64,000 nucleotides of DNA. It comes from Primulina eburnea. Taxonomy: Eukaryota > Streptophyta > Magnoliopsida > Lamiales > Gesneriaceae. The stretch is from assembly GCF_022965805.1 (NCBI RefSeq), contig NC_133105.1, forward strand, positions 27,007,208 through 27,071,207. Reading direction: 5' to 3'. Both the position numbers and the translations under genes were made by a program. Under the pieces are notes generated by a model, which did not search any database, had not been told where the DNA came from, and saw only the letters and a list, made by a program, of their open reading frames with translations. Each line of letters opens with the position of its first letter. The first letter of the stretch is position 1. Shown here piece by piece: positions 23,688 to 35,628 of the stretch.

Positions 23688-24682
23688 ATTTCTCCTTTTT
23701 TGGTGATGACAAAACCTAGCTGTAAGGCTATGTAACATAATAATTTTGAAGAAGATATATAAGAACGAAAGTATTGTATTTCATTAAGTAAATGAAATTA
23801 CAATATTCAAAATAACCAACTGTTGTAAGAAAATAGCAACTTTAGTGTTTCATTGGACCTTTACTTCGTTCCACTGCTTTGGCCTTGTCTTTCTTTTCTT
23901 TCAACTCATGCAATTCCTTCATAACAGATATTTCTGCTTCTTGAATTGCCCTTTGTCGCTCTCCTTCCCCCTTTTTGACATCACCATGAACAAGGAACTT
24001 AATGATTTCTGCAAGCTGAGCACCTTGGACATCGATGCGTTGTTCTAGATTTGTCTGAAGACGAGTCATTTGCTCCGATAGGCCAAGGAAGATGTTAAGA
24101 TGTGCAGAATTATGTTTTGCTTGCGTGAGAGAAAGACTTGTTTCCATGGTGGAAAGATCGTTGCGGAAAGCAGTCTTAACTGATTGAAAGTCCTCTTTCA
24201 GATCAAATTGTTTGTGATTGAGAGCAAGAATGGATTGATCCATGGTGATTAGTCTGGTCAGAATCTGCTATTGGCAACTCTATTCTAGAACTTCTTGTTC
24301 TTCAGGTACATCGTCTTCAGATAATAACATGTTCTTGAAAGAGATCAGTTGAGAGGAGGATAGCTTACCAGCATATTTTGATGGTTCAGGCTCCCGGAGT
24401 TCATCCGTAATGCTCTGAATAATTTGATCAATGTCTTCAGTGGAAGCAGACGGTTTAGTTCCGGTGACATCTTGTGAGGCCCGGGGCCGAAGAGGGCGGG
24501 GGTGATCGCCGGTGCCATGAGGTGGCACGGACAATGAACGGCTCTTGGCAGGCTTCTATGTGGAGAAAACATGAATGAACCGTTCTTACACCAGAAGGAG
24601 AGGAATTCCGAGACATTTCAATGTAATGGACTGTATAGTTAAAGATGGCTTAAAAGATTTGATTGGTACTACTCATATCACG

Positions 24683-24795
24683 AAGGTGCATCTTCTTTTC
24701 GGTAGCTCATCACATAAGAACTCCAAAGTTAAGCGTGCTTGACTTGGAGCAATTTTGGGATGGGTGACCTCCTGGGAAGTTTTCCAGAGTGCGTG
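24683..24795 (+). other. 5S rRNA-like promoter region, left Cassandra LTR
   Basis: AAGAACTCCAAAGTTAAGCG with TGCTTG (box A region) and GATGGGTGACCTCCTGGGAA (box C region) match plant 5S rRNA landmarks; the first and last parts are divergent. It is part of the TRIM, not a working 5S gene. Confidence 0.9.
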
Positions 24796-25152
24796 TGAGT
24801 GAGGACATAAGCACACTAGAAAGACCCGTCTTGATACACTGAGGACAGTCATCGAATCTGGGGCGTTACAAGTGGTATCAGAGCCGACCTCTCTGAGTAC
24901 GGTGTGGTTCGGGGACGAACCAAGCGGAAGCTGGTGGGCATGTGAGGACCGGGGCCGAAGAGGGCGGGGGATGATCGCCGGTGTCATGAGGTGGCACGGA
25001 CAATGAGCGGCTCCTTGCAGGCTTCTAGGTGGAGGGAACATGAATGAACCGTTCTTACACTGGAAGGAGAGGGATTCCGAGACTGTTCAATGTAATGGAC
25101 TGTACAGTTGAAGAGAGCTTAAAAGATTTGATTGGTACTACTCATATAACGA

Positions 25153-25262
25153 AGGTGCATCTTCTTCTCGGTAGCTCATCACATAAGAACTCCAAAGTTA
25201 AGCGTGCTTGACTTGGGGCAATTTTGGGATGGGTGACCTCCTGGGAAGTTTCCCAAGGTGCG
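25153..25262 (+). other. 5S rRNA-like promoter region, right Cassandra LTR
   Basis: Same landmarks as the left copy (TCCAAAGTTAAGCGTGCTTG and GGGTGACCTCCTGGGAAGT), with a few substitutions between the two LTRs. Confidence 0.9.
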
Positions 25263-25785
25263 TGTGAGTGAGGACATAAGCACACTGGAAAGATCCGTCT
25301 TGATACAGTGAGGACAGTCATCGAATCTGGGGCGTTACACATCTGGTTCCTCTGATTTTAATGGTGGAGAACTCGGTGGAGGAGAGTGTGCATACATCGA
25401 AGGATTGATCAGTTCGGTTTCCTGCAATTCCTTGGGAGAGGTCAACAGGTGTTCTGAAAAAGCTGTTGGATCATCTTTGGTGGGAGAGCCTGTTGGAGAA
25501 CCCGATTTTTCTTGAAATATGACAGCTTTATCAAAATCAGATAAAACTTTACTGCCTCATCAACTGAAATAGTTTGAGCGTCTGAAAGATGAAGTGGAGG
25601 CAGTTGTGCAGACGTATCAATGTCACAGATTGTTGGAGACACAGATGGGATGTCGGAAGCAATCTGATGGCATTGTTTTTCAGCACTTGGAATGTCTTTT
25701 GGCGTGATTTTTTCAGAAGGAGGCAGAGTGTTCTCTTCATCAGCCGGTTGAGCTGTTACGGTAAGTACTGGTGATGAAGGCATAA

Positions 25786-28430
25786 ACAAACATGAAATCA
25801 GAGTATTTGAAACTTTCATAAATTTCTAAAATGACATGGGCGGTCCTCGGGTCTAGCCTCCTGTTCAGTCCAAGCCAGCTCCTTGGTCCCCACCCCTTGT
25901 CTCCTCGACATCCTCCTCACCTGCATCGATCAAGTCTAGTGAGCCTAAGGACTCAATACGTATAAACCGTAAATAACAAGTAATACGTAATAAAACCACA
26001 TGCATATTCAAAATAGAGCGTACATACTAGAAACATGAACTTGAACATGATAACAAAAACGTGCTTGGAACTTGAACGTAATAGCATAACACAGACGTGA
26101 CATAGTCATGAAATTTTCGTAACATGCTTGCATCATACATACTTGAGCATACATAAACAAATTTTGCGTAGAGACATGTTTCAAAGCAAGTGACCCATAC
26201 ATAAAAGCGCCTGATCAGACTAAACCACAGTACTGGGCTGACAGGGAAGATCCACTGCCACGTACATGAGATCCCCGTTCATGATTTAACGGGTGGATTA
26301 GTCCCTGGTCATGCTTTACCGCTTTCCAATCCTGATCAAAACCCATTCATGCTTTAACGGGGTGGATTGATCCCTGGTCATGCTTTACCGCTTTCCAATC
26401 CCATACATAATTAGGTCACGAGACATTTAGCATACCTCAAAAACTTAAAAGTATTTTCTTTTGCACGTCGAACATACTTACTTGGCGTTGAGGGATTCAT
26501 TGGGTCTCGCTTGGGGCCGATGCTGCACCTACTAACAAGATTTAGAGCACTTAATTTATGTACTTAGACATAATAATCGTGCTCACCACCCAAAATGACA
26601 ATTGTTTTATGACATTCTAAATCGCTCGGGACTTGACCTCGTTTAATCATTGTACTAAACCATGACATCAACCCCCGAAACAAATCCTAAAATAATGTGT
26701 GAACATTTCCCAAAAAATAGAAGACATGAGCCTAAAATAGTATTTTAAAAAGTCATGGACGAGCGCCTAGGCGCTGGACAGTGCTGCGCTGCGGCATTGC
26801 CTAGCACGCCGCGACGCTAGCAATGCCGCAGGCCAAGCGCTGCGGCACCACAAGGGCAGCACCGCGGCGGCACTGCCTAGCACACCGCGGCGCTAGCAAT
26901 GCCGCAGGCCAAACACTGCGGCGCCACAAGGGCAGTGCCACGGTGCTAGGCTTGCACAGAACGGGCGCGGCGGCGCTCCTTGGTGAGCGCTGCGGCGCTA
27001 ATCCTGCGCGCAACCAACCCAAAATAACACATTTTAATGCAATTTTAAAAGTCACGCTCGAACTACTTGAACCGATGCAACAAGACTCATCTTAGGACGC
27101 TATAACAAGGATTCAACTCAATCAAATGTCCTCAAAACAACGACGCACAACAACTACGCAACATAACCCATAAACATGAATTTTGACACCAAAATAATTT
27201 CTACGACTTCAAATGCAACCAATTGCCTATCGACCCGAGACGAAGCACCAAACATCAACCCCACATCATACTCACAATAATTAAACACATCAGCAGTCAC
27301 CCAACGTTTCCAATGAAGCCTGCAATAGATAAATTTCAAGAATACATCAATAACATAATTTTCAGAAAACACAATTTGAGCAGTCCCACGAAAACACCAT
27401 AACTCACTCAATTTTTATCCAAAAATTTCGAGATTTATATCAAATCGAAGGTATCAAAAAGTTCTACGTTTTATATGCAGAAAATTTTCCCAAATTCTCG
27501 ACCGAAAAATCGAAGTTTTCAAAATACAATGAAAAATGAAATTTTAGATCTAAAAATTATTTCAAAAACTGATCCAACCAATTTTCTGCTCAAACTCTGA
27601 ACATCATACATGAACTTTACGCATAATAAATATCAACATAAATACTATGACAAGATCAACGAAGAAAAAAAACAGAATATACGCGCCTTTAAATTTTTAA
27701 TGTTACCGAAACGACGACTCCGACGCGGGAAGGAAGTGAGAGTTGATCCGGGACGATCGTGCAACGACTTTCTTGCTGGACAAATAAAAGGAGAGAGGGG
27801 CGGCTGTTCTTGCTTCGAGGAACCCTAGACTTTTCTCTAAAAATGAATTTTTGAATTGTAATATGTGTGTGGGTGTTTACGTGAATGTGTGTGTGTGTTA
27901 GTGGGGTGTGTGCGTGTGTTTGGGTTTACAAGTGGGTAATTAGAGCTAATTAGGGGAAAATTGATTAATTAAATAATTAATCAAGCTATTTTAAAAATGT
28001 TAAACCAATTACAACCTAATAAAAATGGTAAACTAATACCCACTTTACTAAAATCCTCTAATTTAAAATAAAATGAACACTTGCTACTTTAAAAGTTTTA
28101 AACTCTTAAATCACTAAATAAATAAATTAGACTTTTAAAAAGATACTAAAACTTATAAAGCATTTAAAATGCCTCATCCTTAACTTGAAATAAAAATACC
28201 ACATTTTAAAATTGCCAAACTCGTCGCCGGTCTCCTTTCCTCGATCCCGCATCGGGAAATCGCCTGAAACATGAAACTCAAGAAAACATTTTAACGTCCA
28301 TTACATAAACATTAAAATAATGCAATTTAAATAACTCATGCATCATTAAAAATCATTTTAAACTTAAATAAATAGTTTTAACAATTAAATCAATGCATGG
28401 GTTTTACGTGTACTGAATTTGGGCATTACA
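25786..28430 (-). mobile_element. Tekay-like Gypsy LTR, reverse orientation (likely solo)
   Basis: The right end is GGGCATTACA (inverse TGTAATGCCC). Landmarks shared with the LTRs at 60224-62279 and 62998-64000: CGGTCCTCG...CAGTCCAAGCCAGCT, CACCTGCATCGATCAAGTCT, the doubled CCCTGGTCATGCTTTACCGC block at about 26280-26400, and AACGACGACTCCGACGCGGG near 27710. A GC-rich block at about 26760-27005 is different from the equivalent part of the other copy. The left edge is approximate and no flanking duplication was found. No gag or pol is attached. A (GT)n-rich stretch lies at about 27862-27925. Confidence 0.7.
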
Positions 28431-30349
28431 GAACCACCATTCGTATCAAGAAAACAGCAGCCATTGCTGACCTTGATATTGTCCCGCTGAGACAAGTTTT
28501 TTCAGAAGTTACCTCATCAAAACCAGAATCTGTCCCCTCCTCAAAACCAGCAGCCACCTCTACTGAAACCACTTCAACTTCTTTTTCGACTCTCAGACCC
28601 ACGTCTGGAGTTGTTTTTAGAGAACCTCTCGCATGGTCTTCTGCCTTTAGATCTGTGCTGTCTGCATCATCAGAAAAAGGCAAGGGAAAACTCACTGAAG
28701 AACCACAAATTCATGGCGCCAAGTCATTTGTTCATAATGCTATTAATCTTCACATGGACAAAATTGATAAATCTGCCAGTGAAGACATGATTTTCTTCGA
28801 TGATTGGCTTAAGGTTAGAGTTTTCCACCCAATCACATATCTAAGAACACCGTGTACCTACGCAAAAATGGTGAAGAATAAAAAGCAGGTCTTTGCTTCT
28901 GCTAAGACCAAAAATGTTATTGAGGCTATCAACAGAAGGAGTTACATTCTTGATAAGCTAAAATGTCAAAAGATGGATTTTGTCTTGAAGACCTTAAAGT
29001 CTAACTTTGATTCTGTGAATCCTACTACTATCCAAGATCAGAATGTGATTCAAATTTTGACTGACCGATTGAGAGTGATGAATGAGCAACTTATTGCTGA
29101 AGAACAGGCTTTTGCGGAGACTTTGCAGTACCAAGTAGGTTTTGTCCCAGACATTTTTCAGATTAAGCCAGTTGAGGAAAGGACCACAGATCCTTCAGAA
29201 GCCAAGGTCTCCAGTAATCCTGCATCCTCGACATTGCCTACTCAGTCATCATCTCTTATTTATGTTCGTGAATTGGCTTCAGTTGATGAAGTAATTCAAT
29301 CTATTGTTCTTGCTTCTTCTACTGCACCAGAAGCAGCTCAGGCTGTTGATATGGTACATTCAGAAACTCAACCAGCATATCAACCAATGGATGAATCAGA
29401 TGCTACTCCATCCCAATCACTGCCAAATTTGGAAAAATTTTCAGCTGAACACCAAGCAGAAATGGAAGCTCTTTTGAATATTCAATCTGAATCTATTCCA
29501 GCTGTTGAGCCACTGAAAGCCACTAAAGCTGCCCAACCAGAAGAGAGTGTAGCTCCTGAACAAACTACTGTTGTTGGAGGAACTTCTGCAGAACATTATA
29601 CTCCTCCATCTGTAGCTCCACCAGAAACTGTCACTTCTACTGCTTTGATTGTCCCTCCTGCTGGTTGTCCTACTCACATCGCTCATCTTGTAGAGATCAA
29701 ACAGCGTATGCTAGAAAGATCTCCATCTCCAGAAGAACAATTTGATCTTGAATTTTAGATAGATATTCTGCAAAGAAATATGAACAATCTTTTAGAGATA
29801 GTTAAAGAGTTGTCTTTTGAACATGCTGGTGAGGTTAGTGCCACGAAATTCTTCCATGACCTCATCTCTAAAGAGGTCACTCGCACGGCAGAATCGTTGG
29901 CCAAGCTACATTTTGAAACTAGTGTATTCCGTCAAAATGTTCTCTCAAGTCAGGGTAACATCTTGATTGGTCAAGCTGATATCCTTAAAAATGTCTCTGA
30001 TCATGATTTGTCGATTCGCTCAGTTTCCAACAAAGTTGAAGCTATGGATTCGAGACTGGAACTTATTGATACCAAGATTGAGTCTCAATCTCAATCTATT
30101 CTTTCTCTTAATGAATGAGTTTCGAATCAGGCACCATATCTGGAGATGCGGAATCATTGAATTATTACTCTTACTGGCCGAGTGGATGACTTACTCACTC
30201 GAATTCAAGTTCATTATGCCAAAAAGGGGGAAGCAGAAGGCGGGACAGAAGAAGGCAGAACTGGAGGACATCGTGCAGAATCTTCCTTCAGAAATCAAGA
30301 TCCTCAGGATGAGGAAACGATGTTCAGAGATATTGGAACTGATGATTAA
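28431..30349 (+). pseudogene. Extra 3' ORF of a plus-strand Sirevirus-like element
   Basis: One continuous frame of about 640 codons, interrupted only by TAG (29756), TGA (30116) and a further TGA near 30170, all explicable as C-to-T changes. The first codons of the open frame belong to the neighbouring Gypsy LTR, so the true N terminus is lost. The middle has DKLKCQKMDF..LKSNFDSVNPTTI, alignable by eye with the copy near 32600 (-). The tail is coiled-coil-like (VSNKVEAMDSRLELIDTKIE) and ends in a Gly/Glu-rich segment. It has no known enzymatic motif. It is followed by the polypurine tract AAAAGGGGAAAT at 30461-30472. Confidence 0.65.
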
Positions 30350-30460
30350 ACTCTTTTGAACTTTTTTGTTTATTGACTTATCAATTATCTTGTTATAATT
30401 GCTATCAACTTTTACTGTTGTTCTTCATCGTTACTAACATCCAGGTTTTGGCATCACCAC

Positions 30461-30478
30461 AAAAGGGGAAATTGTTAG
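30461..30478 (+). promoter_or_regulatory. Polypurine tract and first six bases of the plus-strand element's LTR
   Basis: AAAAGGGGAAAT is followed by TGTTAG. The expected LTR stops there because the oppositely oriented LTR starting at 30479 is inserted. Confidence 0.65.
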
Positions 30479-31214
30479 TGATAGGATCGAATATTAGGTT
30501 AAAGAAGTGTTTAGAAGGGGGGTTCAATAAACACTCACCACTTATATAAGTTTTTCGAAATTTGAGTTCAGTTTAGTGATAAAATGATAATCGGAATCTT
30601 GTCAGTCAATATCAATCAGTTAACAATTAAGTGCGGAATAAAACTGACTAATAGATAGAATAAAAACTAAGATAAGAACACGAGTTTTACGAATGTTCGG
30701 AGATTTCAAAGACTCCTACGTCACCCCTTCTATCACAAGGATAGGATATTCACTAAAAGACTTTGATCGATACAAAGGTTTGTACAGACCTACTTCAGTT
30801 TGGACTTAACACTGCCAAAACTGAAACTCTTAGTTTACAAAATGCTTCACAATATACAACTGAATTTATCACAACTGATCTCTTACAAGATCGAGTTTTA
30901 CAATGATATCCGTACACTACAGCTGAATTGCGGCGTTCCCACTATCTGTTGCAGTCTGCTTTTGTACTATTTTCAGTTGAAAGTCCTTTTCTTGATGTGT
31001 ACAGCTGAAGGATCAGTTGATAAGCAATATAGCAACTGATCAGTCAGTTGTCTTCAAAAGTTCAGTTCAGCTGGTTTCAGTTGCCTTAGAAAATCTGCGA
31101 GTTATTCTTCAGTTTTAGGCAACTATCAGTTAGAGTATATGTTCAGTAACTCTCGAAACAATTACAAACATTAATCATTTAGTTTGTCAAACAACTGAAA
31201 CTTAATTTCCAACA
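30479..31214 (-). repeat. 3' LTR of the split Sirevirus-like element
   Basis: 736 bp; the + strand runs TGATAGGATCG...TTTCCAACA. Next to it at 31215 is ATTTCTCCCTTTTAGATG, an inverted polypurine tract. Same layout as the LTR at 22446-23687 (CCTACGTCACCCCTTCT, then ACTAAAAGACTTTG). Confidence 0.8.
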
Positions 31215-31252
31215 ATTTCTCCCTTTTAGATGTTTGACAAAACTTAGTAAAA

Positions 31253-33203
31253 TCAATCGAACTTTATGTAGATAAAATAATTCGAACTCTGTGTAGATAA
31301 AATAACTCTTCTAATATACAACAAAGAATAAAGAATGAAATAATCTTCAGAAATTTGCCAAAATTTTATCAATGTCGTCTTTTCCTTGTCGATCTTTTCC
31401 TTATTTCTCTTATCCTTTTCCCCCTTTTTGTCAAACGCATCAACCTTTTTGGATATCACGCGAAAACTCGAGGAGATGTCTGACACCGCATTCAGCACAA
31501 TTTCTTGAAGCAAATCTATTCTTTTAGTGACAGTCTTCTCCAAAAATTCAAAACGTCTTCCGACTAAGGCTTGAGTCTGGAAGTGAGCTTCCGTTGACAC
31601 TCTGTCTTTTCTGATTTCTTCCATCTGTAGAAAGAGTGAAGTCACATTCTCTTGGATTTGCTGAAATTTTTCTGTAGTAAACTCATATGAAGAGTTGATC
31701 TTTAAGGTGTGCGCAAGCTGAGTTGACTTGATTTCAGAAATAGCATGCAACATACTGAGTGTCCTGAACAGATTGGATTTCGTCGAATAAGGATTCCGTA
31801 TCCATTGATATTCCAGGAGATGTATCTCCAAGGCTCTTTGGTATCTGCTCCCTTTCATCTTGATTAAAGATTACCAAAGCTGTGTCAGTTGGATCTGTCT
31901 CAAGCAATACCATTTCTGGAATATCTTCATGTAAAGCTTCTTGCTGAAGTTGTTGAGGAAGAGAAGGATTCGGATCAACAAAAGAATTGGATGGCTCTTC
32001 AGTTTGCTGATCAGCTGAAACAGTTGATGGTTGTTCAGTATGTTGTGCAGCTGATGCAGAAACCAGTTCTTTACTATGTTGGACGACTGAAGCTACAACT
32101 AGCTCTTCAGCTGACACTTGTTCAGTTTCAACGGAGTGCAGCTGAGCTTCTTCAGTTTCTTCAATAACTGCTTGTTCAGGCATGGAAGCTGACTGAACTA
32201 GCTCTTTAACTACTTCAAAAATAGCCTGATTGGCTGGTTCTTCAATTGAAATAACTGTCGAATCGACTGGTTCTTCAGTAACAAAAATTCCTTCAATTGC
32301 TGTGGTTGAATTCAGCTGAATATCAGAGGTAACTGGTTCCAATGATAACTCAACATTAGAATAAAGTTTGAGTTCAGCAGTTGAAGAAGAAGGTGATGGT
32401 GGTGAATCAGTTGTATGAGGAGCAGTTGGTTGCTGAGAAGATTCAGCAACTGGTTCCTTGGTTGGCTCTTGTTGAGCTGACTGCTAAGTTGGCTCTTCGA
32501 ATGAAAGATCTGGGGAACATTTGAATAGTAAGTTTGTTGTCCAGTTCCCAGTGTTTGATTTCCATCTGTAGCGTGATAAGATCCATTTCCAGCTGATTGT
32601 AGACAAATTTTTCATTGATAGCTGTTGGGCTGGCAGGATCATAATTCAAGCGTAACTGAGCCACCATCTTTGATAACCGCTTGGATCGAATCTGATCAAA
32701 GAAATACTTTTCACGCTCCAAAGCTTGTACAACTGAAGCAGATTTGACCACTTTCAGAACAGCCTTTTCAAGGTCAACAAATTTCTTCAGAAGTGATTTC
32801 TTCTAGAGTTGCTTGGAAAATACTTCAGTTCTGAATTTGACCTATTCCTTGAAAATTTTGAGCTTGTTCGTGGAAAATTCATTGATTTTTTTCCAATGAG
32901 ATCAATGTGAGTTTGGACTGCATTGGTTGGTCGGGGATCTTCTTGCAACTTGTTCTTTCCTTTAGGATCAGTCAGGACATGAGAAATACTCAGTCCTGAA
33001 GAGGTTGCGTCGATTCTTTCTGTAATCACGACCCCTTTGGGTCTAGCAGCTGGTAGAGCAGAGAAGGCAGAAATAGAGATGAAAGGAGCCTTGACTCCAG
33101 TTGATTTCTTCTGATCACCAGATTCAGTGATCTTCTTCTTCTTCTTTGATTGGTCTTCAGGAAGAGATAACTGGACCTCATTTGATGGTTCAGCTGGTAC
33201 AAT
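31253..33203 (-). pseudogene. C-terminal part of the extra 3' ORF, Sirevirus-like element
   Basis: Several frame-shifted pieces. About 33029-32443 includes EKYFFDQIRSKRLSKMVAQL and NYDPASPTAI. About 32342-31734 is an acidic stretch rich in Glu, Ser, Thr and Val with repeated EEPV/TEEP-like units. About 31858-31310 is a coiled-coil-like tail ending in a Lys/Glu-rich run. The N-terminal part lies at 53278-54381, beyond the 20-kb insertion, and the reading direction and frame resume across the duplicated ACAAT. No catalytic motif, signal peptide or membrane anchor is seen; function unknown. Confidence 0.6.
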
Positions 33204-33906
33204 TGAAACGACCTCGAATTTTTTTTTCTAATCTTAAATCATAAATTTTAAATTACTAAATAAAATAATTTAACATAATAATGAATCAAAATAATTTATC
33301 AATTTAAATCTCCAGTGCATAAAATAAATCCTAAATCATCGGCTAACCAAAAATTCCTAAATCGACCTTTGAAAAGATCACTAATAATAAATTAAAGCAT
33401 AAAAATATCTCTAATAAAATCATTAATATAATCTTTAAATCATAAATCTATCTAGCTAGTGCGCAAACATAAAGGCCCTCGGGTGTGTACTGCTGCACTC
33501 GATCGACTCAATCGTCACCTGCCTCAAAAATCATCAAATCTTGTATCATACAAACCTAGTGAGTCTAAAGACTCAGCACGTTCTAAACATGAATAGCAAA
33601 TAATACATATACAATTACGTGCAATAAAATCATATTTTTATTTAAAATATCTTTTGAACGTAAATAAACATTTAAAATCATTTTAACATAATTAAATCAT
33701 AAATCGTAAAATCATTTTAAAATATCTTTAAGCATAAACGAATCCTTTAAAAAATCATTTAAAAATAGCTTTAATCACCATCATGAATCATATATCATAA
33801 AATCATTAAAATCGTAAAGCTTTCAAGGGCTTTTTCACCGTTTACCGCATATTCATTAATATTTTTATAAAATGATGTAAAAAAAAAATATATGACAAAC
33901 TAATGT

Positions 33907-34095
33907 GTCACGCCTCTTCGAGAGGAGTGACTGACAAAATATTTTTTTTAATGCAAGTCAGATGGCGTGACATTCCTATTTTTCAAAAAAAAAAAAAATT
34001 TAAGTCACAACATGCCATGCCATCTCTGATGGCGTGATTTGCGGAATAAATTTTTTTTAAAAAAATAAGTCACGCCTATTGAATAGGCGTGACTT
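33907..34095. repeat. GTCACGCC/GGCGTGAC palindromes at the MULE left end
   Basis: 33907-33931 is an 11-bp inverted repeat with one mismatch. 34067-34095 has perfect 14-bp arms, AAGTCACGCCTATT and its inverse around a single G. Two more GATGGCGTGA half-sites lie between them (about 33961 and 34028). Positioned as subterminal repeats where transposase might bind; that role is inferred. Confidence 0.75.
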
Positions 34096-34109
34096 GCTTT
34101 TATGAATAA

Positions 34110-35579
34110 CAACTTAGCTTTAATTATTTCAGAGTTGTACGTGGATTCAGCACATGCATTAAAAAGCTGCAACATAACTTTAATAATTTCAAATTTATTA
34201 TAATAATATAAATTTTGTTCTATAAATTGAATACTTGATTCTCTTATTTCATTCACTCTTCTCATATTTTTCATCGGTAAGTTCTCGTAGATGTATGACT
34301 TTATTTTTTCACTCTTGGCATATTTTTATTAATTTGTCTTTTTTTTTGTTTTTGCATGTACATTTTAGTTCCAACTTATATTTAAGGTATATATACTTAC
34401 ATAAATTATTATTTTAAATATTAAATTTATAAATGAAATAATTATTTATGTTAGACTAATTTTGTAGTGATATTTAATATTTTTTAAAATTTTAATAATT
34501 ATGTGATTTTTTAGTCATTACTAATTTTTATATAGAGATGACTTCTCTTATTATTTTTTTGATAATTTGCACACTTCCATTAATAATTTGCATTATTGTA
34601 AAAAAATAAAAATTAGCATTATTGTTTTTTTTAAAAAGGGATAAAAACATTTAAAAAATTTAATTTAATTATTTTTTTAAAAAAAGTTTGTATCGTCGAT
34701 CGATACAAGGTGGTCAAAGGCTGCAAAATTATTTATTGATAATGGGATGATAGTGAGTAAAACCATATGCTTTATCTATTTTGGAAGCACACGTGACTTG
34801 ATTACTTTTTTTTTTAAAAAATAATTTGTGATGTTATTGAAGAACCACGGTAAAGAATGACTTGCAGTTTTATTAATTATTGATATATGCTTGGTTGGAT
34901 TTTTTTAAAAATTTTACAAAAAAACATTAAAAAAATTTTAATTGTAATTCGTGTGTTAGAGTTATATGATTTTTTTAATTATTTTTTTAAAAAATAGATT
35001 ATTTTTAATTATTGATATATGATTGATTATAAATTATTTTTAACTTAAATAATTATTTTTCTAAAAATCCTCTATCCGCTAATTATGAACCATGATAATG
35101 TTATATGTTTATTTTGTTTGTTATTGTTAATTTTTATAATATTTTTATAATCATATGTTAGGATAAAAATAATTTTAAATATAATATGTTTTGTATTTAT
35201 ATTTGTGTGAACTTGTTTTTCTTAAAAAACCATGATTCTTTTATTTTTTTTTGAAAAAATAATAATAATAATAAATTCTTAAATCAATAAAATACATTTT
35301 TCCATTGTTATTATTAACTACACTAATGTTAGATTCAATTAGTTGTTTAAGAAAGATTTCAAAATTTAAATATGTGTGTGTATTTAAATTTTTACTATTA
35401 AAATAACTTCTTATTTTCAAAACTCGTAGATTGTAAAAATATTATTTTTAGTGTAATTTTTATTTTTTACTTGTATTTAATGTTTTATTTTATATTTTTT
35501 TTATAATTGATGTTGTATTTGTTTTGTTTATACAATATTGTGATAAATAAAGATGATAATAATAATAATAATAATAATA

Positions 35580-35619
<40 letters not shown>

Positions 35620-35628
35620 GATTGTAGG
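34110..35628. other. AT-rich 5' region of the mobile-domain gene
   Basis: Long A/T runs without an open frame of note. A perfect (AAT)n/(ATT)n microsatellite palindrome at about 35554-35619 lies just before the exon at 35629. ATTGTAG before that exon can serve as a splice acceptor, so an intron probably ends here. Confidence 0.5.

Larger units (their letters stand above)
24473..25339. mobile_element. Cassandra TRIM retrotransposon with 5S rRNA-like LTRs
   Basis: Two ~398-bp LTRs (24473-24870 and 24941-25339; TGTGAGG...GCGTTACA) enclose only 70 bp. The 5-bp duplication CATCT lies at 24468-24472 and 25340-25344. A primer site TGGTATCAGAGCC starts at 24873. Each LTR carries a 5S rRNA-like segment. 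Cassandra is a known non-coding TRIM family that uses the 5S polymerase III promoter. Both ends are intact, and it interrupts the 3' ORF of the Copia element. Confidence 0.93.
23842..25785 (-). pseudogene. Extra 3' ORF (env-like position) of Sirevirus-like element, interrupted
   Basis: Read right to left, an acidic Ser/Thr/Pro-rich stretch (25785 to 25345) continues after the nested TRIM at 24472 to 24280, followed by a coiled-coil-like tail at 24243-23842 (LGLSEQMTRLQTNLEQRIDV, then Lys/Glu-rich). Stops and frameshifts break it. It sits between a polypurine tract and where RT should be, the place of the 'env-like' ORF in Sireviruses. No membrane anchor or signal peptide is visible, so its role is unknown. 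Related copies lie at 28431-30349 and 31253-33203 plus 53278-54381. Confidence 0.6.

Noticed and set aside
24683..25262. Two 5S rRNA genes
   Set aside because: Only the internal promoter region is conserved and each copy lies inside an LTR of a TRIM with a target duplication.
26801..27095. Overlapping GC-rich open frames on both strands
   Set aside because: They exist because the GC-rich tag block lacks stop codons; Ala/Arg-rich composition on both strands and no domain.
31889..32167. Plus-strand frame opposite the Copia extra ORF
   Set aside because: Shadow of the opposite-strand Glu/Val-rich coding sequence; no promoter or motif, unlike the antisense ORF at 54896.
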